From: a bacterium
GTDB taxonomy: Bacteria; Bacteroidota; Bacteroidia; Cytophagales; Cyclobacteriaceae
Assembly (NCBI GenBank): GCA_024743255.1
Contig: JANSWY010000060.1
Coordinates: 1-32,490 of the forward strand
DNA: 32,490 bases
Direction of reading: 5' to 3'
The translations under genes were made by a program, and so were the position numbers. The notes beneath the pieces were generated by a model that had not been told where the DNA came from, ran no database searches, and saw nothing but the letters and a program-made list of their open reading frames with translations. This document shows, piece by piece, positions 15,618-23,712 of this stretch. Numbering within the stretch: the first letter of the stretch is position 1; every line of letters begins with the position of its first letter.

Positions 15618-17915
15618 CTAATACGCCACATACTCCCTAAAGAAATAACACTCGCGGTAGATCTTATTATAGAATTTCGTATCCGCATATTCCTGGCTTA
15701 ACTTCTCAAAGCTTTGCTTATATGGAAGCTCCTTCTCTCCTACCTGGCCTTCATATTCCCAGTAGTTGTATTTCTGGTACATATTATCGAGCTCACATTT
15801 CGCCATCATATAAAGTACTCTTGCGTTCAACTCTTTGTCAGAAGAATAGGACAACACCTGCTCATAATGATCATAAGCCAGGTCTGCCAGGTCGAAGTTT
15901 TTCCGGGCAATACCTACCACATTATTCAAATTATAACCTTCCCTATTTTCAATGTATTGCTCAGCGGTTCTTTCGTTTCTGTGGTATGGAAAAAAGTTAT
16001 ATTCACAGCAATTATCTTCGCCGGTAAGTGTTCCCCGGAAATAACCAGAGGTGGATACATTGTAATAGTAATTACCTAATAAATAATGGGCAAGCTTCCT
16101 TTTCCACTGCTTCTCATCTGTAGTCATTTCTTCCAATTGCAACAGGTTTCGTGCTAAACCAGCTTTGGAAAACTCCGGCTCAATAAAATCATATATACCA
16201 GCAAGAAACACTGAATCAACCATAATCTGATTAATCGGACAGCTGAAACATTCTTCTGTGTTGTTACTGAATACAAAAGCTGAAACATACTGTGAAAGTC
16301 CATATCCCCTTGAATCAAAATAGTTATTTTCCAATAAGGGAAGTGCGGAAGCTGGATCACCTTGTTGTAGGTAGTAATGTCCTTTAACAAATTTCAAATA
16401 ATCAGCCTTGGACCCGTTATTGTAAGGATTACTTGACATGTAACTTTCTTCGAATCTGTTTTTTGAAGGTTTGGCTTCAAATGCAATTAAATCCTCTATC
16501 AATTCCAAACTCGCCACATCACCTGATTCTCCTATCCCATTGTGAATTAGAAAAGACTTGGCCAATTGTTCATTTTTATAATACAGATGAGCAACATGGT
16601 CAAGAATGAGATATTTCCAAGCGGGCAAAGAACCATAATCTGACTTGGTACGATCAACTTTATCCATCATTGCAGCAATAGCCAGCTCCTCTTGTTCGCC
16701 TATAATATCCCAAGAAAACACCTTATAAATATCTTCGAAAATCTCTTTCTGACGGATAAATTTCCTGCTCCCGTTGATTGGTTCCAATTTAGATGTAGCT
16801 AGTAAAACATCTCCAGTCAAAAAAGTCAAATAAGAATCTGCCAATTGCCAAAACGCCTTTTTTCGAGGAGTAGACATGCCAACCATTTCATTGGCAATAC
16901 CTTGCAATTCCTTGATGGTTGCCATATCTCTATCATCGACCTCCGGCAAAACATCATCCTTAATACCATTATATGTTGGCCACAACTCTCTTTCAAAATT
17001 ATTGACCGCTCTCATGAATAGAAGCTCCATTTTGCTACTCTTTGGAGATATTTGATACAACTCCTTAAGGCCGGCGATTTCATCAGAGAAACCTCTTAAT
17101 GATTTCAATGTGATGTAGGTAACCTGATCCTTAGTACCCTGAAAATAAGACTGCCCTTCATAACCTTTGTTAACGCAGAAGCCATAGCTTAAATATGAGG
17201 AAGGTTTTCTATCCTGACTGTTTTCAAATACCTGCAGAAACATATAAGCTGCACGATCATATTCACCAATACTATAATAACAACCCGCTACCTGGTCGTA
17301 TGTATACCAGTACATTTCATCTTTCTCAAATTGGCCTTTTATGTTAGAATTGAAATAATCAATTGCTTCCTGGTATTGATTGCTATAATGAAGGATTCTA
17401 ATAATCTGATAGCTGTATCTCAAAGAGAGTTGTTTGTTGCTTGCAGCTTTCCTCAAATCCAATCCTGTGGATAATAAATCACTGATGTCTTGTTGCTTTC
17501 TGTTTAGAATTTCTTCATAATTCCAAGAATAGCGGAACTCAAACAGCTTACTACATCTTCTGGCAAACTGCATGTAGCGTTTTTCCGCTCCCTGCTTTTT
17601 ACCGTTCCAGCTCGATTGAAAGTCATTTTCACTTTCTGCATAAAGTGCTGTTTCAATTTCCTCAGGACTCCAACCAGGTAATATATCTCTCCATAGCTTA
17701 ATATTCCCAGACCTAGTATCTAATTCCAGTTGTCCATCTTGTCCGGAGTAAAATGTATTGTAACCGTCTCTAAGAAATGGGATGTAGCTTCTTGAATTAA
17801 TATTGGTCTGCTCAAATATATTGTAGAAAAAATAGGAGTCGAGACCATAACCGCCTCCGCAAGGAAACACTTCAAATGATGCCAAAATCAGGGCCAGGGC
17901 TATAAGCTTTTTCAT
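15618..17915 (-). CDS. large exported hypothetical protein with TPR-like helices
   Basis: A 765-residue protein not assigned to a named family. N-terminal signal 'KKLIALALILASFEVFPCGGGYG': the Cys-Gly-Gly-Gly at residues 19-22 just after the signal is a recognisable feature of a family of large unknown Bacteroidota proteins. No good lipobox precedes the Cys. Most of the mature protein is helical with repeated 'Y..A...f' patterns ('WYTYDQVAGCYYSIGEYDRAAYMFLQVF', read from separate helices), suggesting TPR-like repeats. Its ATG overlaps the TGA stop of the preceding lipoprotein gene (17912-17915), so the two are translationally coupled and probably act together. Function unknown. Confidence 0.82.
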   Translation of the reverse strand: MKKLIALALILASFEVFPCGGGYGLDSYFFYNIFEQTNINSRSYIPFLRDGYNTFYSGQDGQLELDTRSGNIKLWRDILPGWSPEEIETALYAESENDFQSSWNGKKQGAEKRYMQFARRCSKLFEFRYSWNYEEILNRKQQDISDLLSTGLDLRKAASNKQLSLRYSYQIIRILHYSNQYQEAIDYFNSNIKGQFEKDEMYWYTYDQVAGCYYSIGEYDRAAYMFLQVFENSQDRKPSSYLSYGFCVNKGYEGQSYFQGTKDQVTYITLKSLRGFSDEIAGLKELYQISPKSSKMELLFMRAVNNFERELWPTYNGIKDDVLPEVDDRDMATIKELQGIANEMVGMSTPRKKAFWQLADSYLTFLTGDVLLATSKLEPINGSRKFIRQKEIFEDIYKVFSWDIIGEQEELAIAAMMDKVDRTKSDYGSLPAWKYLILDHVAHLYYKNEQLAKSFLIHNGIGESGDVASLELIEDLIAFEAKPSKNRFEESYMSSNPYNNGSKADYLKFVKGHYYLQQGDPASALPLLENNYFDSRGYGLSQYVSAFVFSNNTEECFSCPINQIMVDSVFLAGIYDFIEPEFSKAGLARNLLQLEEMTTDEKQWKRKLAHYLLGNYYYNVSTSGYFRGTLTGEDNCCEYNFFPYHRNERTAEQYIENREGYNLNNVVGIARKNFDLADLAYDHYEQVLSYSSDKELNARVLYMMAKCELDNMYQKYNYWEYEGQVGEKELPYKQSFEKLSQEYADTKFYNKIYRECYFFREYVAY

Positions 17916-18907
17916 AATCGATCTACAATAAAGTTCAAATCAGTGTTTTTGAGAATCTCTTCGTCTAAGTGATAGAAGATCACTTCCTCAACATTTAATT
18001 TACTACTTTTCACAATTTCATAGGCCTCCAAAACTTCATTTTCTGTAAGTTTTTCAAGTTTCAATCTGTATCCCTCGGAAAGATAGAAGCCATGATACAA
18101 TGTGTCCTGCAAAACTTCATAAAGGTCATTTCCAATTTTGTTAAAATGAGCTGATGATTCTATCCCTGTTTGATCTGTCAAGTTAAGTAGTCTTACTTCC
18201 CCTCTGTTATTTTTGATTACTGTTTGCGAAAACAGTGGTAACGCCAAATCCAAAGGAATCGGATATCTTGAATTCTCTGAAATATAACTTTTAATTATTG
18301 ATGTTTCCAGAATAGAGTTTTCACTTTCATTCTTTAAATCTCCTACGTTATAGAGCATGAGTACTCCTCTATCAGCAGGAGGCACTCCGGTTTCATTCTG
18401 ATATTTGATTTGATGCAGCCTAATTGTTGTAATTATCTCAAAATCCTTCTTACAAAATTCTACCAACTTGAAGAATTTATCCATTGTAGATTTACTCCAA
18501 TCACAATCCAATTGAATGGTCTTTGGCTGACTACCAAAGTGCTTCTGGTGAATTTGTGTCGTAAGCTCCTTTATCTTTCTACCAAGATCATCTATGTTGT
18601 TTGAATTCTTTAAAGTTCTGTTCGTAATGAACACAACCGGAATTACCTCATAAGCCTTAAAGTTGTTGGATACTTCTTGCAGCACATACACTGGAAAAAT
18701 CTGACCATTGGAGACTAAGTCTACATCAAAATAATGGATATAAACTCTATTGGAGCTCATTTTTACGAGTGCGCTATCAATCAGTGGATCCTGACTTGTT
18801 TTGGATTTCCAGTGATAAAAGGAAATTGATTTCTCCTTTATTTCGCTACAATTTGTCAGCACCAGAGCTAGCGTTAGAAACAGCAAGATGTAATTCCAAT
18901 TTCTCAT
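17912..18907 (-). CDS. predicted lipoprotein, TIM-barrel-like unknown (DUF3142-like)
   Basis: A 331-residue lipoprotein: 'YILLFLTLALVLTNCSE' has a lipobox Cys at residue 20. The mature region reads like a (beta/alpha) barrel: strands ending 'VYIHYFDVDLV', 'YEVIPVVFITN', 'TIQLDCDWS', 'EIITTIRLHQIKY' and 'RGVLMLYNVGDL'. Asp/His residues sit at strand ends, as in glycoside-hydrolase-like barrels. The 'QLDCDW' and 'TIRLHQ' segments resemble the DUF3142 superfamily; this is pattern matching, not a confirmed hit. It is the first gene of a coupled pair with the 765-residue exported protein (ATGA overlap). Possibly a sugar-processing or polysaccharide-binding envelope protein, by inference only. Confidence 0.75.
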   Translation of the reverse strand: MRNWNYILLFLTLALVLTNCSEIKEKSISFYHWKSKTSQDPLIDSALVKMSSNRVYIHYFDVDLVSNGQIFPVYVLQEVSNNFKAYEVIPVVFITNRTLKNSNNIDDLGRKIKELTTQIHQKHFGSQPKTIQLDCDWSKSTMDKFFKLVEFCKKDFEIITTIRLHQIKYQNETGVPPADRGVLMLYNVGDLKNESENSILETSIIKSYISENSRYPIPLDLALPLFSQTVIKNNRGEVRLLNLTDQTGIESSAHFNKIGNDLYEVLQDTLYHGFYLSEGYRLKLEKLTENEVLEAYEIVKSSKLNVEEVIFYHLDEEILKNTDLNFIVDRL

Positions 18908-18942
18908 TATCGCAATCTACTGTAAGTGAAGTTTAGTTGTAA

Positions 18943-18950
18943 TATCTTTG
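18943..18950 (+). promoter_or_regulatory. -7 promoter element (TAnnTTTG) directly before the immunity-like gene
   Basis: TATCTTTG is an exact TAnnTTTG match ending 7 bases before the ATG at 18958. Transcription would begin at or within a few bases of the start codon, giving a leaderless or nearly leaderless mRNA. The -33 position has no good TTTG match. Confidence 0.5.
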
Positions 18951-18957
18951 AACTATT

Positions 18958-19383
18958 ATGGTGGATAAGATTAATGAATTCTGGCAATGGATGGGAGTTA
19001 CTGCTGAATCAATTGCAGCAACTAATGAGTTTGGTAATATCGTCTTTGTTAGCGACAAGGGACAATACTGGAGAATTTGTCCGGAGGAACTACAATGTGA
19101 AATGATTGCACCTAATGCTGTTATTTGGGAGGATGTAAAAGAAGAAGAACAGTTTAAAACTAGATGGGAAATGACAGAGATAGTTGAGGCAGCTAAAAAT
19201 ACCTTGGGAGAATTGAACGAGGGTGAAAAGTATTGTTTAAAACTCCCTCTTATTCTTGGTGGACTTTTTGAAGAAAGGAACTTTGGGAAAATATCTCTCG
19301 AGGCGCTTATTAGGTTCAGTGGTGAAATGGCTTTTCAGATTAAGGATATGCCGGATGGTGAGAAGATTCAGTTTGGTTTTTGA
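18958..19383 (+). CDS. Tdi1/DUF1851-like immunity-type protein, orphan
   Basis: A 141-residue cytoplasmic protein. The N-terminal region 'GNIVFVSDKGQYWRICPEELQC' and the C-terminal 'GEKYCLKLPLILGGLFEERNF' followed by 'LIRFSGEMAFQIKDMPDGEKI' match the pattern of the T6SS immunity protein Tdi1 C-terminal (DUF1851) family. In studied cases these proteins neutralise a toxin delivered by a type VI secretion system. No toxin, Rhs, VgrG or PAAR gene is in the window, so this is an orphan: either defence against foreign toxins or a domesticated copy. It starts 50 bases from the divergent lipoprotein gene and is followed by a repeat island. Confidence 0.75.
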   Translation: MVDKINEFWQWMGVTAESIAATNEFGNIVFVSDKGQYWRICPEELQCEMIAPNAVIWEDVKEEEQFKTRWEMTEIVEAAKNTLGELNEGEKYCLKLPLILGGLFEERNFGKISLEALIRFSGEMAFQIKDMPDGEKIQFGF

Positions 19384-19387
19384 ACTT

Positions 19388-19475
19388 TTGTCAGTTGTCT
19401 GTTGTCAGGAAACTTGAAACGGGGTTGCGGGTTTTCCTCCTTCGGAGGATTTACGGGTTACGGGTTGTTTGTTTA
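19388..19475. repeat. repeat island: tandem heptamers flanking a hairpin
   Basis: Right after the stop at 19383 come three tandem 7-mers, TTGTCAG, TTGTCTG and TTGTCAG (19388-19408). Two CGGGTT-type 7-mers follow (GGGGTTG, CGGGTTT; 19421-19434). Next is a perfect 6-bp hairpin, TCCTCC-TTC-GGAGGA (19435-19449), then two exact ACGGGTT copies (19453-19466) and GTTTGTTTA. The stretch is richer in G than its surroundings and has no coding potential. It looks like an interspersed intergenic repeat of the type scattered through some Bacteroidota genomes. The hairpin could also act as a weak terminator between the convergent genes, although no T-run follows. Confidence 0.7.
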
Positions 19476-19496
19476 CATATTTTCCTACTTACTTAA

Positions 19497-19958
19497 TTAC
19501 TTGCTAACCTTATTTTGTTCATACAGAAACGTCATTAGATCTGACATGTCTGTTTTGGAAAAGTCATTTTTGAGGCACTGAGTTTCGTTATATTCTAAGT
19601 AAAGCTCCTGTGCTATTTGATCTTTTGACCTCAGCAACTCATTATCTTGAATCCATTGGGTAATCCACAATGAGTCTCTACGTCCCGCAACTTGGCCCAA
19701 TGCTGGCCCAATTATCTTATTGTAGACACCATGGCAAGGACTACAATTTCGACTATAAAGCTTATAGCCTTCCAGGTCTTTCAAAATAGGTGGATGTGTA
19801 GGTAGATATGAATCAGTAGTAATTGTTGCGCAACCTCCAGGCAATAGTCGTTCTGCAAGGTACTTTTCTGGAACGACCAGAGCTGCAAAAATCAAAATTA
19901 CTACAAGGCTAAACGCAATCGTTAAAATTTTGGTAATTATAGATAACTCATTGATCAT
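19497..19958 (-). CDS. membrane-anchored c-type cytochrome, single haem
   Basis: A 153-residue protein with an N-terminal membrane helix (about 9-30, 'TKILTIAFSLVVILIFAALVV') and a periplasmic cytochrome c domain. The haem site is C72-S-P-C75-H76 ('YSRNCSPCHG'), followed by 'GPALGQVAGRR' (the usual 'GP.L.gv..R' motif) and a C-terminal helix 'DMSDLMTFLYEQNK'. The sixth ligand is unclear: the expected Met-Pro stretch is replaced by 'TQCLKNDFS' (Cys128). It is likely an electron carrier. It begins 2 bases after the end of the TPR gene, so the two form an operon. Confidence 0.9.
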   Translation of the reverse strand: MINELSIITKILTIAFSLVVILIFAALVVPEKYLAERLLPGGCATITTDSYLPTHPPILKDLEGYKLYSRNCSPCHGVYNKIIGPALGQVAGRRDSLWITQWIQDNELLRSKDQIAQELYLEYNETQCLKNDFSKTDMSDLMTFLYEQNKVSK

Positions 19959-19960
19959 CC

Positions 19961-20692
19961 TTAATTCCCCACCGATAACATCTGCTGAATTTCTCTCGCC
20001 AGTGGCTTATTCATCTTCTGCTCCCGCGGCTCCATCTGATTATATTCCTGGGCCATTTCTGTTAGCAGCTTCTTGGCATCTTCAAAACGTCCTTCTTTTT
20101 GGAGTAATTTGCCATATTCTACTCGTTGTGAATAATTGGTGAAGCTGATATTCATATCCTGAAAACACTTCTCAGCTCTTTCTATCTCTCCAGTCTCATA
20201 CAAAGACCAGGCATAGGCCGATTTCTCCTCAGACTTGAAAAACTCCTTATCCTGATTGGCCTTGTCACCATATTTAATTGCCGTTAAGTAGTCTTCATTC
20301 ATATAACATGCTACTACCACTCTTTTCAAAACATCAATATTGTCATGATTAAAACCTTCCAAACATGATTCATACAACTGCACAGCTTCAGGAATCCTAC
20401 CGATTTTAACATAATGATCACCAAGAGCCATTTTGTTATCCATAGTGTCTGCGAAATCTAATTCCTTTTCCAGCTTTGTAGTTGTATATGAGCTATCTAC
20501 AGTAGTTTTTATGCCTTCCGTAACCTTTGCAAGGTTTTGACGATTATAAAAATGATGGTATAAATAAATACCACATCCAATCAAAGGAAAAAATAGAATG
20601 AGCCAGTACCACTTCTGTTCAGCCTTGGTTTTATAAGCATGATAAACACAAAACGCCTGAACTATGAAGACTAGAGGGAAGAACCTAAACAT
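19961..20692 (-). CDS. TPR-repeat protein with two N-terminal membrane helices
   Basis: A 243-residue protein. Two hydrophobic segments at about residues 2-17 and 27-47 ('KWYWLILFFPLIGCGIYLYHHF') resemble the short N-terminal module found in phospholipase D-type and similar membrane proteins. The rest is TPR-like: 'MALGDHYVKIGRIPEAVQLYESCL', 'DVLKRVVVACYMNEDYLTAIKYG', 'SAYAWSLYETGEIERAEKCFQ' and 'YGKLLQKEGRFEDAKKLL'. It would sit in the cytoplasmic membrane and bind partner proteins. It lies directly upstream of the cytochrome c gene (2-base gap), so a role in assembling or organising a respiratory component is possible but unproven. Confidence 0.85.
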   Translation of the reverse strand: MFRFFPLVFIVQAFCVYHAYKTKAEQKWYWLILFFPLIGCGIYLYHHFYNRQNLAKVTEGIKTTVDSSYTTTKLEKELDFADTMDNKMALGDHYVKIGRIPEAVQLYESCLEGFNHDNIDVLKRVVVACYMNEDYLTAIKYGDKANQDKEFFKSEEKSAYAWSLYETGEIERAEKCFQDMNISFTNYSQRVEYGKLLQKEGRFEDAKKLLTEMAQEYNQMEPREQKMNKPLAREIQQMLSVGN

Positions 20693-20717
20693 TTGAGTTT
20701 CAATTTATAGACCTCCA

Positions 20718-20725
20718 CAAATCTA
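20718..20725 (-). promoter_or_regulatory. -7 promoter element for the TPR-cytochrome c operon
   Basis: On the minus strand the bases read TAGATTTG, an exact TAnnTTTG match, ending 25 bases before the ATG at 20692. No convincing TTTG lies at -33. Confidence 0.45.
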
Positions 20726-20809
20726 GGCATTTTCTTCTTCAATCATTGTTTAACTTGCTACTTTCGGATTCTGATTGAAACAAAGCGAATTGATAATTGT
20801 TATTTGAAA

Positions 20810-21595
20810 ATGTTTAAGAGCTTAGCACATACAGACTTCTTGGACCCATTTAGCTTTTTGATTCTAACTGGATTGCTATTTATAATTGTATTTCTCAGAT
20901 ACTTATTTATCTCAGGAGTATTTCACTTTGTTTTTTACCGGGCTTTTAGAAACAAATTCGAAAATCGACTTATAAATGGGCATCTAAAGAATAAGAGGCA
21001 AGTAATCTCTGAGATAAAGTGGTCGTCAATCACATCATTTCTATTTGCTGTTTCAGGAACGGTTATGGTCATTTTATGGCAATCTGGCAATACCGCATTA
21101 TATATTGAAATTAATGAGTATCCGCTTTGGTATTTACCTATCAGTCTGGCAATTGCTTTATTCCTTCATGAAACCTATTACTATTGGTTGCATAGATGGA
21201 TGCATATTCCGAAAGTCTACAGGATTATGCACAAAGTTCATCACGATAGTGTTGAAACCACATCTCTTACTTCATTTTCATTTCATCCACTTGAATCGGT
21301 CTTGCAGGCTATTATCATTCCGTTGATAGTGTTTCTTCTTCCTATCAATATTTATGTATTGCTCATGATTTTAGTACTAATGACGATTAGTGGAACGCTA
21401 AATCATGCCGGAGTGGAATTATACCCTAATAATTTCCACACTCACTGGCTAGGCAAATGGCTAATTGGAGCTACACATCATGATCTTCACCACAAGAAAT
21501 TCAGGTGTAACTACGGACTATATTTTACATTTTGGGATAAATGGATGGGTACTGAGAGCGAAGATTTTCAAATTGAAATTAAACAGAAGACTTAA
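20810..21595 (+). CDS. fatty acid hydroxylase / sterol desaturase family protein
   Basis: A 261-residue integral membrane di-iron enzyme of the fatty acid hydroxylase superfamily, starting at the ATG at 20810 (an in-frame TTG 6 bases earlier lies in a promoter-like TATTTG). The histidine boxes are present: 'HETYYYWLHRWMH', 'HKVHHDS', 'NHAG' and 'HHDLHHKKFRCNYG'. Hydrophobic segments fit at about residues 13-38, 66-90, 99-120 and 165-190. Relatives hydroxylate or desaturate lipids, sterols or carotenoids (beta-carotene hydroxylase is a related type). The substrate cannot be fixed from sequence, and no carotenoid genes lie nearby. Its last 17 bases overlap the convergent small gene. Confidence 0.92.
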   Translation: MFKSLAHTDFLDPFSFLILTGLLFIIVFLRYLFISGVFHFVFYRAFRNKFENRLINGHLKNKRQVISEIKWSSITSFLFAVSGTVMVILWQSGNTALYIEINEYPLWYLPISLAIALFLHETYYYWLHRWMHIPKVYRIMHKVHHDSVETTSLTSFSFHPLESVLQAIIIPLIVFLLPINIYVLLMILVLMTISGTLNHAGVELYPNNFHTHWLGKWLIGATHHDLHHKKFRCNYGLYFTFWDKWMGTESEDFQIEIKQKT

Positions 21596-21896
21596 TATTC
21601 TTTCTCTTCATTTGATACCTTAATACTAATTGAGCTATCACCAAAGTGGCAAATAGCATTATTAAATAGTAAGTAAAATTGGTTTCAGAACCCCTTCTAT
21701 TTTTAGCGTTGGAGCTTTCATTTTTAAAAAACTGATCTACCAATTCTTCTTCCGCGTTAATGGAAATCTCTTCGATACTGGTGAGGACAATGTTTAGTTT
21801 AGGTTCCTCATTAATCAAAGTTACCGCTGGTCCTTCGAAAGCAAATAGAACAGTTGCTACTGCTGATAGGATAAATAATCTGATCAAATGCTTCAT
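21579..21896 (-). CDS. small membrane protein with signal sequence, unknown
   Basis: A 105-residue protein. N-terminal signal or anchor at about residues 4-20 ('LIRLFILSAVATVLFAFEG'), a polar acidic middle ('TSIEEISINAEEELVDQFF'), and a C-terminal membrane helix at about 76-93 ('YYLIMLFATLVIAQLVLRY') followed by a basic tail ('QMKRKNIK'). It would be bitopic with the middle region outside. No family is recognised. Its 3' end overlaps the hydroxylase gene by 17 bases on the opposite strand. The signal-loop-helix-basic tail arrangement supports a real gene. Confidence 0.68.
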   Translation of the reverse strand: MKHLIRLFILSAVATVLFAFEGPAVTLINEEPKLNIVLTSIEEISINAEEELVDQFFKNESSNAKNRRGSETNFTYYLIMLFATLVIAQLVLRYQMKRKNIKSSV

Positions 21897-21989
21897 GAAA
21901 ATTTCATTATTTGGATTCTCTCTACATCCTTAAGACGCCTTCATTAAGTCAATACCCCCCCTTGAACCTTGATTCAATTTATTGCAAAA

Positions 21990-23012
21990 CTAGCTTTTCC
22001 TCATCAAATGTTGCTGCCATTTCCAGGCTGTTGAAAGCATATTCTTTAAGTCTCTTTCTGCTTTCCAACCTAAGTTATCATTTGCGTTTCTAGTATCGGC
22101 GAATATTTGTTCCACATCCCCTGGACGTCTATCAACGATCTTGTAATTGATCGTTTCTCCAGTTGCTTCCTGGAATGTTTTTATCAGGTCCAATACAGAA
22201 TATCCCTCACCGGTTCCTAAATTAAAAACCTCGTACCGCTTTGATTTCTTGTCTAAAAGTTTGTCGACTGCTATAACATGAGCTTTCGCCAAATCTACTA
22301 CATGAATATAGTCACGAACACAGGTTCCATCCTTTGTGTTGTAATCCCCACCAAAAACAGACAATTGCTCCAATTCTCCTCCTACAACTTTCAAGAGATA
22401 TGGAACCAAATTATTTGGAACCCCCTGCGGAAGTTCGCCAATTAGACCAGAGTCGTGCGCTCCGATGGGATTGAAATACCTTAGAGATATCGATGAGAGC
22501 TTATCACTGGAATTGATTGTATCCCTTATAATTTCCTCTCCAATCTGTTTAGTATTTCCATACGGTGATGCAGCTGGTTGAATAGGTGTATCTTCCGTAA
22601 CAGGTAACTTCTCAGGTTGTCCATATACCGTACATGACGAAGAGAACACTAAATTCTCACAATCGTACTGCTTCATTAATTCCAGTATATTTAGTAATGT
22701 ACCCAGGTTATTTTGATAATAATGCAGTGGATTCGCCACTGATTCGCCAACGGCCTTGAAGGCAGCAAAATGGATCACCGCATCAATTTTGTGAGTACTA
22801 AAAATTTCACTACTCAACTCCTTGTTCTTTAAATCAATCTTATAAAACCTTGGCTTGGTACTAGTTATTTCCTGAATTCCTGCCAGTGAATTCTCCTTAC
22901 TGTTAGATAAATCGTCAACCACTACTACCTCATATCCTGCAGCTTGTAGTTCAACCACAGTATGAGAGCCAATGTAGCCTGTCCCACCAGTAACCAATAC
23001 AGTCTTTTTCAT
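21990..23012 (-). CDS. galE: UDP-glucose 4-epimerase
   Basis: A 340-residue NAD-dependent epimerase of the short-chain dehydrogenase family, interconverting UDP-glucose and UDP-galactose (Leloir pathway; precursor supply for cell-surface polysaccharide). 'MKKTVLVTGGTGYIGSHT' carries the NAD-binding GxxGxxG. The catalytic residues are in 'FSSSCTVYG' (Ser124-126 region) and 'YGNTKQIGEE' (Tyr151, Lys155). 'GTCVRDYIHVVDLAKAH' and 'YEVFNLGTGEGYSV' are typical of GalE. Start chosen at the ATG at 23012; an in-frame TTG at 23060 would add 16 residues lacking homology-like character. The length equals the usual 338-340. It is not in an obvious gal operon. Confidence 0.96.
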   Translation of the reverse strand: MKKTVLVTGGTGYIGSHTVVELQAAGYEVVVVDDLSNSKENSLAGIQEITSTKPRFYKIDLKNKELSSEIFSTHKIDAVIHFAAFKAVGESVANPLHYYQNNLGTLLNILELMKQYDCENLVFSSSCTVYGQPEKLPVTEDTPIQPAASPYGNTKQIGEEIIRDTINSSDKLSSISLRYFNPIGAHDSGLIGELPQGVPNNLVPYLLKVVGGELEQLSVFGGDYNTKDGTCVRDYIHVVDLAKAHVIAVDKLLDKKSKRYEVFNLGTGEGYSVLDLIKTFQEATGETINYKIVDRRPGDVEQIFADTRNANDNLGWKAERDLKNMLSTAWKWQQHLMRKS

Positions 23013-23029
23013 TTCATCCAAATTTGACT

Positions 23030-23060
23030 CAAAGATTGATCCTTTTATTATAATCAACAA
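23030..23060 (-). promoter_or_regulatory. possible promoter of galE
   Basis: On the minus strand TTG at 23060-23058 and AATCTTTG at 23037-23030 (one mismatch to TAnnTTTG) are about 20 bases apart. The element ends 17 bases before the preferred ATG at 23012 and overlaps the region that the longer TTG-start reading would translate, supporting the shorter protein. Confidence 0.4.
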
Positions 23061-23242
23061 AATTCCAACGAATCAAAATGACAAGAATTTCTACATTGGT
23101 GAATCTATGAAGAAGTTCTACAGTGAATAACTCAAATAAAATAATATAATCAGACACATAATTCCATTGCAGCAACAATTGTGGTTAAATCCAATAAGGA
23201 ATAAAAATTAGTATATTAAGCACAAGATTTGAATAAGAATAT

Positions 23243-23710
23243 ATGTCGGCACCTAATTTAACTACAAGTCTAAGACACCACTCCATCCAAAATATTTATG
23301 AGGTGATAGAGCCCATTGAAATCAAGTGTCATTTAAAGGATGGTTCATTTAATATCCCCGAGGGGTTCCTGACAGACCTTGCTACTTCACCCTGGTTTGG
23401 AAGATGGATTGTACCGATTACAGGTTGGTACGTACCCATGGTTGTAGAACATGATTATCTGGTCAAATTTCAGCCTGTTGGTTGGACAGTTACGGATATC
23501 AACCAACAGGCCAAAATTACTGGTCAAAAACTTCTGGAATACTCTAAAAACTCCATTTCAAGTCTGGAATATGCAAGAAGACTAACCCAATTAAGATTTA
23601 TCAGAACAGCGAATTTTGTTGGAACTAAAAAGTACTTCAACAAATACGCTGTATTAGAGGACAAATCGATATTTCTTGATATTGATAAACACAATCAATT
23701 GACTCATTAA
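23243..23710 (+). CDS. DUF1353 family protein
   Basis: A 155-residue soluble protein matching the DUF1353 pattern: 'IPEGFLTDLATSPWFGRWIVP' (the 'fvTDlaS.P' core) and 'YVPMVVEHDYLVKF' (the 'a..HD.ly' motif with the conserved His-Asp). The family is found in phages and bacteria and its biochemical role is unknown; some members sit in phage tail or lysis regions. No phage genes are near here, so this is either a chromosomal copy or a lone remnant. It ends 2 bases before the stop codon of the convergent pyruvate carboxylase gene. The ATG start at 23243 gives the family's expected length. Confidence 0.8.
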   Translation: MSAPNLTTSLRHHSIQNIYEVIEPIEIKCHLKDGSFNIPEGFLTDLATSPWFGRWIVPITGWYVPMVVEHDYLVKFQPVGWTVTDINQQAKITGQKLLEYSKNSISSLEYARRLTQLRFIRTANFVGTKKYFNKYAVLEDKSIFLDIDKHNQLTH

Positions 23711-23712
23711 GT

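Noticed and set aside
15714-16079. Overlapping plus-strand open frames inside the 765-residue gene
   Set aside because: They are antisense to a longer frame with a signal peptide and coupled start; no protein-like features beyond hydrophobicity from reverse reading.
19388-19408. Tandem TTGTCAG heptamers as a possible CRISPR array
   Set aside because: Units are 7 bases and directly adjacent, with no spacers and no cas genes.
23243-23710. DUF1353 gene as evidence of a prophage
   Set aside because: No other phage gene, integrase or attachment repeat is visible nearby.
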